Assembly: GCA_015665455.1 (NCBI GenBank)
Contig: JADFAD010000001.1
Span: 310,001-374,000, forward strand
Direction of reading: 5' to 3'
DNA: 64,000 nt
Source: Oceanospirillaceae bacterium
GTDB taxonomy: Bacteria; Pseudomonadota; Gammaproteobacteria; Pseudomonadales; Litoribrevibacteraceae
Shown: positions 8,756-15,713 of the stretch, one piece after another
How the letters are laid out: each line of letters opens with the position of its first letter
Numbering within the stretch: position 1 is the first letter of the stretch
Program-made: the position numbers and the translations under genes
Notes under the pieces: generated by a model
Told to the model about the DNA's origin: nothing
The model's input: only the letters and a program-made list of their open reading frames with translations
Database searches by the model: none

Positions 8756-11700
8756 TTACTGAAGTAAACTAAGTACTTGCTCTGGTTGTGCGTTTGCTTG
8801 CGATAGTACAGAAATACCTGCCTGTTGAAGCACCTGAGTTCTCGACAGTTCAGCGGTTTCTGCCGCAAAGTCTGCATCACGAATACGCGAGTTCGATGCA
8901 CTCAAGTTTTCTGAAGTGATAGACAGGCTCTCAATGGTGGATTCAAAGCGGTTTTGATATGCACCCAGGTTTGCTCGTTCAAAGTTGACTGAGGCTACGG
9001 CGTTATCGATTGCGGCTAAAGCTTCGATGGCACCTTGTATGGTGGATATATCAATATCTTCAATGAAAGTACCTTCAGTTGCACCACCATACTCTCCCGT
9101 GATGAATCCTAATTCTGTGAGCGCATCAGGGCCATTTGAACCTGGTCCAATTTCAATTTGCTCTGCGGATGTTAATGTCAGTGTGGAGTATGTAGATTCA
9201 GCTGTATTGATATAGGTTGCCGTTGCTGCAAAATCACCATAACCAATACCATCTACTGATCCATCCAGACCAATGCCTTGGGTAAATGCTAGCGCTTGAG
9301 CTGCTGAAAATCCGTTGGCAGTATCGTCAGTGTCAATTGCAACAGAAATGTTACGACCGTCTTGAGCGGTTAATGTAATGGATGTCCCGTTATCCTCAGC
9401 AACAACCCCTGTTTGACCCGTAATAGCGTTAATGGCGGTAATCGCTGTTAATCGGTCTGATTCCGCATCTCCGGTACCGGCAATTAGGCTGGTTTGAACA
9501 CCGTTAATGTAGATAGAGCCTGTGCTGCCGATGGTTGCAGTGTTGGTGGACGAACCACCGGCAATTTCAGTCGGGTTGATCGATGCTGTTACACCGGTTT
9601 GTTCTGTTGACCTATTAATTGCTGCCTCTAGAGCGATACCGCTTGAAGCTCGGTCTGAAGTAAAAGCGGTATCATCTGATGCGGTATCGTCCAAAGAGCG
9701 AGATGCACTAATAACCACGCCATTAATAACCAAATCACCTTCATCAAGCGGTTGAGGTAAGTCAGTCCCTTCGGTTGAGTCTACTGTTGCAGTTACAGTA
9801 CTTTCCCCAAACCAAGCTGCCGCAGCTACATCACCGCCTGCACCACCACCGTTTTGGAAGTCAGAAATTTGAATGTTGGTACCATTAGCAACCAGTGACC
9901 CCGTCATTTCATAGGTGATTGTGCCTGTGCCGTCAGTTGATGGAGTTGCAACTATATCTAAGGCTGTTGCTGCTAAGGGAACAGCTAGCATCGCCGTTTG
10001 AACTGCTAACTCAACTTCAGCCGCAATCAGAGCTGCAGCGGCATCCAGAGTTAGACCTGTTAAATCTGAGGTTGCTAGAGCAAGGTTATCCCCATTAAAT
10101 ATGCTGTTTCCTTGGGCGTCTTGAACCACAAAATCAAAGGTTGCGTCATTGGTAGTGAAGTCAAAGACCTCTAATCCTGCAACTCCGCTGTTCGGGTTAA
10201 AGGTTGTAATAACTTCTTGAGGGCCTCGAGTAGCTACTCGTTCATCACTTACAGCAGCAGCAATCCCTGTTTCATAGTCGCCACGAACAAGTCCAACGTT
10301 ACTTAAATCACCGCTGCCAGAGCCGTCTCCACCGTCAATATCAACAGGGCCACCATCGGTTTTATTGTAAAGAGTGAATCCACCTTCGTAGGTCCCGTCT
10401 TCGCCATTGGTTGTTGTGACGGTTGCGTTATTGAACAGTTCCGCAACGTCACCAGCACCAGCACTGGCATCATTACCAGTGATAGTAAAGTTGTATCCGT
10501 TTGCGGCAGCTTCGCCAATTGCTCGATAAATGAAATCACCAGCGCTGTTAGGGTCTTCCACAACCTCGATGTCAATGCCATTATTTGCAAAGATAGATGT
10601 TAAGGAGGCCGCATCCGCAGCAACGGTTGCGTTACCACTTAAGTCGCCTTCAGCACCTAGTGTGATCGTTTGAGAGGCGGTGGTTACTGTATTTCCGTTT
10701 TTATCAATAAAGGTTACAGCAATCGTATCGGCTGTATAGTCACCGTTTGTGCCGGCAGGGGTTAGAGATTCTTCTGCGATTTCACCTCTTGGCAATCCTG
10801 TTGCTTCAGCAATGGCTTCAGTTACTCCAGTAATCGTAACATTACGGCCATCTTCTGCTTCTAAGAAGATGCCATTCACTGAAGAACCTGAGTCAACGGC
10901 TACAATACCCGTTTGGTCTGACTTAGCATTAATGGCTTCTATTACGGATGCTCGATCCGCATCACCGTTTTGGCCACCCCAACTGACAGTAATATCTACA
11001 CCGTTTACTTGAACAGTGGCTGGGCTGGTGGCTGTTGCTGCTAAGGTACTGCCTGTAATTTGAGTAGTGCCTTGAGCAACAGTTTTGTTTGGTTCCGCGA
11101 TTACATTCGTTTCATCTGTATGGGCATTGATGGCAGCAGACTTGGATATAGCTGAGGCTTCTGCGTTCGCAAATGATGCATTATCAGACGATGCAACGGA
11201 AGACTGGATTGTTTCGCCATTAATAACCAAATCACCCTTGGTTATTTTTTCGTCTGTAGCAATTGCACTAATGCCAGCGGTGTCTCCACCACCTAGAGAG
11301 TCAGTGGTTAATCGGCCAATTGTGACATCGATAGTTTCGCCTGCGTTGGCACCCACTTGAAATTGCGTATCAAACGAGCCATCTAGAAGTGTACGACCGT
11401 TGAAATTGGTTGTTTCTGACGTTCGTTGAATCTCATCAATAAGTTGCTGAGCTTCTGCATTCAGTGCTTCACGATCAATGTCATCGTAAGTGCCGTTGGC
11501 AGATTGCAGTGCTAGTTCTCTAATTCTTAATAGAGCATCTGTTACCGTTTTAAGTGCACCTTCTGCGGTTTGTGATAGTGAAATCGCATCAGATGAATTT
11601 CGAATGGCAACGTTCGTGCCTTCAATTTGCGCGTCAAATCGAGTGGAGATCGCTAGGCCGGCAGCATCATCCTTTGCACTGTTAATACGTAAGCCTGAAG

Positions 11701-11797
11701 ACAATCGTTGTAAGGCAGTTTGGTTATCTGCTTGTGACTGGTTCAAGTTTCTCTGAGCGTTCAGAGAAGCAATGTTGGTATTAATGATCTGAGCCAT
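8756..11797 (-). CDS. Giant flagellin, 1013 aa, sigma-54 type promoter
   Basis: Flagellin is the filament subunit. N-terminal D0/D1 (about 1-175) begins MAQIINTNIASLNAQRN and holds LQRLSSGLRINSAKDDAAGLAI. C-terminal D1/D0 (about 910-1013) contains ERANLGAYQNRFE and SRIRDADFAAETAELSRTQV. Between them lie about 730 residues; Salmonella FliC totals about 495. The insert holds two related modules at about 184-330 and 684-860. Each starts GDLVING, has an AIN..T.QTGV element, a second V/YINGV, then AINA.S/TGQTG and DGRN. A unique centre rich in Gly, Asp and Thr separates them. No cysteine is present. Minus-strand promoter and terminator are both visible. A single methyltransferase gene follows downstream under a near-identical promoter. 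It is probably the main or first-expressed filament protein, by analogy with sigma-54-dependent FlaA of Vibrio. Confidence 0.95.
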   Translation of the reverse strand: MAQIINTNIASLNAQRNLNQSQADNQTALQRLSSGLRINSAKDDAAGLAISTRFDAQIEGTNVAIRNSSDAISLSQTAEGALKTVTDALLRIRELALQSANGTYDDIDREALNAEAQQLIDEIQRTSETTNFNGRTLLDGSFDTQFQVGANAGETIDVTIGRLTTDSLGGGDTAGISAIATDEKITKGDLVINGETIQSSVASSDNASFANAEASAISKSAAINAHTDETNVIAEPNKTVAQGTTQITGSTLAATATSPATVQVNGVDITVSWGGQNGDADRASVIEAINAKSDQTGIVAVDSGSSVNGIFLEAEDGRNVTITGVTEAIAEATGLPRGEIAEESLTPAGTNGDYTADTIAVTFIDKNGNTVTTASQTITLGAEGDLSGNATVAADAASLTSIFANNGIDIEVVEDPNSAGDFIYRAIGEAAANGYNFTITGNDASAGAGDVAELFNNATVTTTNGEDGTYEGGFTLYNKTDGGPVDIDGGDGSGSGDLSNVGLVRGDYETGIAAAVSDERVATRGPQEVITTFNPNSGVAGLEVFDFTTNDATFDFVVQDAQGNSIFNGDNLALATSDLTGLTLDAAAALIAAEVELAVQTAMLAVPLAATALDIVATPSTDGTGTITYEMTGSLVANGTNIQISDFQNGGGAGGDVAAAAWFGESTVTATVDSTEGTDLPQPLDEGDLVINGVVISASRSLDDTASDDTAFTSDRASSGIALEAAINRSTEQTGVTASINPTEIAGGSSTNTATIGSTGSIYINGVQTSLIAGTGDAESDRLTAITAINAITGQTGVVAEDNGTSITLTAQDGRNISVAIDTDDTANGFSAAQALAFTQGIGLDGSVDGIGYGDFAATATYINTAESTYSTLTLTSAEQIEIGPGSNGPDALTELGFITGEYGGATEGTFIEDIDISTIQGAIEALAAIDNAVASVNFERANLGAYQNRFESTIESLSITSENLSASNSRIRDADFAAETAELSRTQVLQQAGISVLSQANAQPEQVLSLLQ

Positions 11798-11838
11798 AAC
11801 GCTCTCCTAAATTATTTTTAATTTCTTGCATTTATTTA

Positions 11839-11890
11839 CGTGGTTATTGCACCTAGGTGCAGGGCCCCTTTGCGGAATTAAATAACCACG
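11839..11890 (-). promoter_or_regulatory. Long inverted repeat in the leader of the minus-strand flagellin
   Basis: CGTGGTTATT (11839-11848) is perfectly complementary to AATAACCACG (11881-11890). Inside lie the 12-base palindrome GCACCTAGGTGC (11849-11860) and GGGCCC (11862-11867). The whole lies between the sigma-54 site and the ATG at 11797, so it would be transcribed as 5' leader. It could be an RNA structure controlling translation or stability, or an operator. The function is unknown. Confidence 0.45.
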
Positions 11891-11914
11891 CAATAGAGCT
11901 ATGTAAATAGATAT

Positions 11915-11930
11915 GCTAAAGGTGTGCCAA
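11915..11930 (-). promoter_or_regulatory. Sigma-54 promoter of the minus-strand flagellin
   Basis: On the minus strand the site reads TTGGCAC, ACCTT, TAGC, with GG-N10-GC spacing and a consensus -24 half. It lies 118 bases before the ATG. It is almost the same as the site before the methyltransferase gene. Confidence 0.8.
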
Positions 11931-11955
11931 TTGAGTAATTGTATATTTATCAGGT

Positions 11956-11973
11956 GGTTACGTGCTTGTTTTG
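11956..11973 (+). promoter_or_regulatory. Conserved upstream box, copy 2 (candidate activator site)
   Basis: GGTTACGTGCTTGTTTTG lies 25 bases beyond the sigma-54 site of the minus-strand flagellin. Its partner at 8597-8614 has the same spacing to its own promoter and 16 of 18 identical bases. Confidence 0.45.
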
Positions 11974-12014
11974 GCGGTTGTTATTTGATCTGAATAAAAA
12001 GCGGCCAGTTTTTC

Positions 12015-12042
12015 TAAAGTCACGGCAAGGGTTGGCCGATAG
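12015..12042 (+). promoter_or_regulatory. Weaker sigma-28-like site upstream of the plus-strand flagellin
   Basis: TAAA and GCCGATAG are separated by 16 bases. The -10 half is close to the FliA consensus GCCGATAA but the spacer is one base longer than usual. It lies about 165 bases before the ATG and would be a second promoter behind the better site at 12100. Confidence 0.3.
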
Positions 12043-12099
12043 GATTTCTGGACAGGGAATGGCCGTAAGTAATTTTTTGTAATCGAGTGAAAATTGTTC

Positions 12100-12126
12100 T
12101 AAAGGTTTCAAAAATAGTGCCGTTAA
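12100..12126 (+). promoter_or_regulatory. Sigma-28 (FliA) promoter of the plus-strand flagellin
   Basis: TAAAGGTT, 11 bases, GCCGTTAA: the TAAA-N15-GCCG spacing of the FliA consensus, with seven of eight -10 bases matching. It lies about 80 bases before the ATG at 12207. The fliS promoter at 18286 has the same -10 sequence and spacing. The leader in between holds two small hairpins, GGGC/GCCC (12149-12163) and GCCGC/GCGGC (12173-12184). Confidence 0.75.
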
Positions 12127-12206
12127 CCCTGTTGAAGATTAAAAATTAGGGCCAAAAGAGCCCAATGCCAAAGCCGCTTGCGGCGGTATTGAATGGAGAA
12201 ACAACC

Positions 12207-15116
12207 ATGCCACAGATTATTAACACAAACATCGCATCGCTAAATGCGCAGCGTAACTTAGATAAAGCCCAGTCGGGCAACGATACCGCTTTACAGCGTC
12301 TTTCTTCTGGTCTTCGTATTAACAGTTCGAAAGATGATGCTGCGGGTTTATCAATTTCCACTCGTTTTGAAGCTCAGTTAAGTGGTACTGATGTAGCGAT
12401 TCGAAATGCGGGTGACGGTATTTCATTATCTCAAACGGCTGAAGGTGCATTGGATTCAATCACATCAAACCTTCAGCGTGTTCGTGAGCTAGCGGTGCAG
12501 TCTGCCAACGGCACGAACGCAGACGTTGATCGTGATGCTCTAAATGCTGAAGCTCAACAGCTTCTAGAAGAGATCTCTAACACGGCTGAAAATGCTAACT
12601 ATAACGGCATTAACTTGCTAGATGGTTCGTTCTCAACGTCATTACAGGTTGGTGCGAATGCGGGTGATACATTAGACGTATCTATTGGTGCAGTTACTAC
12701 TGATACTCTAGGTGTTGCGGATTCTGCAGGCTTGAGCGCAATTGGTTCAGACAATGCAATCGGTAACGGTGATTTGACTATTAACGGTATTGAGATTGCG
12801 TCTTCTACTTCGGATGATGATACTTTCTCTACGGATAACGCGTCTGCTTCTGCAATCTCCAAGGCTGCAGCCATTAACAAGAGTACTGAAGATACTGGTG
12901 TATCCGCTTTTGCAAATGAGAATACTGTTTCTGGTAGTGAGATGACGGCGGCTGCTGGTAACGGTAGTGTAGACATCAACGGTGTCACAATCAGTCTTTC
13001 TACTTCTGCAGATGCAGCGGCATCACGAGCTTCAGTCGTTCAAGCGATTAATGCCGTAAGTGATCAAACGGGTGTAGTAGCTACAGACAGTGGAAGCGAT
13101 GTTAATGGAATTAGTCTAGCTGCTTCTGATGGTCGAAATGTTGAAGTTGCTAACTTTACTACGGTGACTGCGGAGAGTACTGGTTTAGCTGCTGCAGATA
13201 CATACGAGGGCGGTTACACCTTAGTCTCTTCAGACGGTTCTGATATTGAAGTTTCAGGTGGTGACGGAACGGGTACCGGTAATTTGGCGAATGCTGGATT
13301 AACAGCGGGTACGTTCTCTGGTAATGCTGCTGCGTTGTCTGCTGAGTCTACGGCTGTTCGTTCAGGTGAACAGGCTACAACAGGCGGAACGGCTTCGAAT
13401 ACCTTAGCTGCTGCGGGTGCTAATCAGCTTACTGCCGATGAAACAACGGCTGTGTTTAGTGATGGAACAACTGTTCTAGAGGACGGTAATACGGTTATAG
13501 ATTTGGCGTCGTCTATCAATGCTTCTGCAGTAGGTGGCAGTATTGTTGCCTATGAAAAAGCAGATCTTGTTATTGATTTTGGAAATGCTGCATCAACCTT
13601 TGTTGCAGGGGATGACTTTATCATTGGTGCAGGTACGTTAGCTGCTGCTACTACGGTTACTTGGACTGCTGGTACAAGTAAAGAAAACTTTGCCAATGAA
13701 ATCAATAATGCAGACTACTCTGGCTCTAATATAGATGTTAAAGCATCTTATGATGCGGATACTGATTTTCTGTCGCTAGAGATTAAAGCTTATGGTACTG
13801 ATGGTACCGATGATGAAGAAATTGATTTCTCATTTAGTGCAGGAGATCTTCAATTAGTATCTGTTAATGGCAATGCCGCAGCCGGAACTATCGGTGGTAA
13901 TGTCGTATCGGGTGTATTAGCTTTTGAGAGCTTGGATGATACGATTACTTCAGTATCAGTTACAGATGCGGGTGCCCCACCTCCTGCAAACTTGTTTGAA
14001 AATAATGGTGAGGCAATTGATCTGGGTCGTGTAAATACACTTGATAGTGGTGATCTTGTTCTTAATGGCGTTGCGATTGGGGCTGCACAAGCTTCCGACG
14101 ATAAGTCGACAGCAACATTATCTAGTAACGGTGACATAATTACTTCGGTTGATAAAAGTGCAAACGGCATTTCAATTGCTGAAGCAATTAACCGTAACTC
14201 AGCAGAAACGGGTGTTACTGCTACGGTAAACGAAACTAAGGTAATCGGTGGTGATGGTAGCAATGTGGCCGAGGCGGCAGCAGTCTCAACGGCTGGTGAT
14301 GCTGCTAACCTTTACATTAATGGTGTAGGCATTGGTGCGGTTACACTTGCTGATGTTACTGGAAGCCCTGGTACCATTGATACTGATAAGGCAAAAGCGG
14401 ATGCTTTGGCTGCTATTAATGCGGTGTCTGGCCAAACGGGTGTAACAGCTGAGGATAACGGTGTTTCTCTAACGTTGACTGCAGCAGATGGTCGAGCAAT
14501 TTCTGTTGCGATTGATACTGATGCAGCAGCAAATACCGGTACAGCAGGCGATGCAATCAGTTCTATTTTAGGTCTAGACTCTCAAGTAGACGGGATCGGT
14601 GCTACTGACTTTGCTGAATTGGCCGGTTCAGGTGCGGGTTTGACTGCTGCACAGGTTGAAGCAGTTGCTTATGAGACTACAAACTCTTCAGTTAGTTTAT
14701 CCGCTGGTGGTCAGTTCACTATTGAAGCTGGAGCGAATGGTGCTGACGAATTGGCAAGTCTTGGTTTATCTGCTGGTACATTTGGTGCTGCTGAAGATGG
14801 TCAGTTCCTTAAGGATGTGGATATTTCAACGGTAGATGGTGCTAATGCTGCGCTGTCTGCAATCGATAATGCCTTGAGTCAGGTGGCTTCTGAACGTGCA
14901 AACTTAGGTGCGACTCAGAATCGTTTGGATTCAACGGTAAGTAACCTAGCGATCAACAAGGAAAACTTGGCTGCTGCTAACTCTCGAATTAAGGATGCGG
15001 ATTTCGCAGCCGAAACGGCAGAGTTGTCACGTACTCAGGTATTGATTCAGGCTGGTATCTCTGTATTGGCTCAGGCAAATGCCCGTCCACAGCAGGTATT
15101 GTCATTATTGGGTTAA
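12207..15116 (+). CDS. Giant flagellin, 969 aa, sigma-28 type promoter
   Basis: This is a second filament subunit, divergent from the first. The ATG at 12207 is chosen over an in-frame ATG at 12165 because GGAG (12195-12198) lies eight bases before it and the protein then begins MPQIINTNIASLNAQRN, aligning with the neighbour flagellin. N-terminal D0/D1 covers about 1-175 and C-terminal D1/D0 about 870-969 (ERANLGATQNRLD, SRIKDADFAAETAELSRTQV). The central insert carries two modules like those of the other flagellin (about 185-325 and 611-770), separated by a unique stretch. A TYEGGYTL element is also shared. No cysteine is present. Ends are nearly identical between the two proteins while the centres diverge, as expected of duplicated flagellins under surface variation. 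A terminator follows directly. Confidence 0.95.
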   Translation: MPQIINTNIASLNAQRNLDKAQSGNDTALQRLSSGLRINSSKDDAAGLSISTRFEAQLSGTDVAIRNAGDGISLSQTAEGALDSITSNLQRVRELAVQSANGTNADVDRDALNAEAQQLLEEISNTAENANYNGINLLDGSFSTSLQVGANAGDTLDVSIGAVTTDTLGVADSAGLSAIGSDNAIGNGDLTINGIEIASSTSDDDTFSTDNASASAISKAAAINKSTEDTGVSAFANENTVSGSEMTAAAGNGSVDINGVTISLSTSADAAASRASVVQAINAVSDQTGVVATDSGSDVNGISLAASDGRNVEVANFTTVTAESTGLAAADTYEGGYTLVSSDGSDIEVSGGDGTGTGNLANAGLTAGTFSGNAAALSAESTAVRSGEQATTGGTASNTLAAAGANQLTADETTAVFSDGTTVLEDGNTVIDLASSINASAVGGSIVAYEKADLVIDFGNAASTFVAGDDFIIGAGTLAAATTVTWTAGTSKENFANEINNADYSGSNIDVKASYDADTDFLSLEIKAYGTDGTDDEEIDFSFSAGDLQLVSVNGNAAAGTIGGNVVSGVLAFESLDDTITSVSVTDAGAPPPANLFENNGEAIDLGRVNTLDSGDLVLNGVAIGAAQASDDKSTATLSSNGDIITSVDKSANGISIAEAINRNSAETGVTATVNETKVIGGDGSNVAEAAAVSTAGDAANLYINGVGIGAVTLADVTGSPGTIDTDKAKADALAAINAVSGQTGVTAEDNGVSLTLTAADGRAISVAIDTDAAANTGTAGDAISSILGLDSQVDGIGATDFAELAGSGAGLTAAQVEAVAYETTNSSVSLSAGGQFTIEAGANGADELASLGLSAGTFGAAEDGQFLKDVDISTVDGANAALSAIDNALSQVASERANLGATQNRLDSTVSNLAINKENLAAANSRIKDADFAAETAELSRTQVLIQAGISVLAQANARPQQVLSLLG

Positions 15117-15130
15117 TCCTAATCTTGATA

Positions 15131-15163
15131 AAAAGAGTGGGGGGATAAACCCCACTCGTTTTT
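15131..15163 (+). terminator. Intrinsic terminator of the plus-strand flagellin
   Basis: GAGTGGGG (15135-15142) pairs with CCCCACTC (15150-15157), followed by GTTTTT. It begins about 18 bases after the flagellin stop. Confidence 0.9.
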
Positions 15164-15190
15164 GGTTTTACAAATTATAAGGAGGGGGTC

Positions 15191-15598
15191 ATGGCTGATT
15201 TAAGTCCGTTGGTCGGAATGACTACTTCAAATAGCTCAAGTAATAAAACAGATGCTAAAGCTCAACAGGCGGTTGCCGCTAACTCAGTTAAGTCTGAAGA
15301 AGTGCAAAAGCTTGCCGATGACGAGGTGACTCTAGGCGGCAAGGATGTGCCTGCAGTATCTGCAAAAAAAGAGCCTGAACAGTTAAGCAGTGCGATTGAG
15401 CAGCTGAATGATTACATTCAAACAGTAGATCGTAAGCTTCAGTTCAAGGTGGATGAAGACTCCGGTCAAGCCATTGTTACGGTTCTGGATGCCAGCTCTG
15501 ATACGGTTATCAGACAAATTCCAGATGATGTAGTGATTAAGCTTGCTCGAAGTATTGAACAGGATGAACCGGTGCGGTTGTTTCAGATTTCAGTATAA
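15191..15598 (+). CDS. flaG: FlaG family flagellar protein
   Basis: FlaG proteins are small cytoplasmic or exported factors linked to filament length and assembly in Pseudomonas, Vibrio and Campylobacter; the exact mechanism is not settled. The 135-residue protein has a polar, low-complexity N-terminal half. The conserved C-terminal domain spans about 65-135, from IEQLNDYIQTVDRKLQF through DTVIRQIPDDVVIKLA. The ATG is preceded by a strong AAGGAGG ribosome binding site. It lies between the flagellin terminator and fliD, the usual fliC-flaG-fliD order. An intrinsic terminator follows it before fliD. Confidence 0.92.
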   Translation: MADLSPLVGMTTSNSSSNKTDAKAQQAVAANSVKSEEVQKLADDEVTLGGKDVPAVSAKKEPEQLSSAIEQLNDYIQTVDRKLQFKVDEDSGQAIVTVLDASSDTVIRQIPDDVVIKLARSIEQDEPVRLFQISV

Positions 15599-15644
15599 CC
15601 ACTTGATAGACTCGGTTGGTTGTACTGGCCCGGTAATTGCAGAA

Positions 15645-15690
15645 CGGCAGGCAGGTCATGGAAGATTAATGACTTGACTGGCGTTTTTTT
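15645..15690 (+). terminator. Probable terminator between flaG and fliD
   Basis: An imperfect stem of about 14 pairs (arms near 15645-15659 and 15669-15683, with AGGTCAT facing ATGACTT at the tip) is followed by seven T (15684-15690). Only 23 bases remain before the fliD ATG, so fliD probably depends on read-through or on a promoter inside or before the hairpin. Confidence 0.6.
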
Positions 15691-15713
15691 GCTTTAAGAA
15701 AGGTGGAAATAAT

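Noticed and set aside
8623-8901. 92-codon minus-strand frame overlapping the flagellin end
   Set aside because: It overlaps the conserved C-terminus of the flagellin in another frame and runs through the flagellin terminator hairpin.
8985-14263. Several antisense open frames of 70-137 codons across both flagellin genes (for example 12599-12988 and 13850-14263 on the minus strand)
   Set aside because: They are shadows produced by the Ala/Thr/Asp/Gly-rich coding of the flagellins. They lack convincing ribosome binding sites and show no family features.
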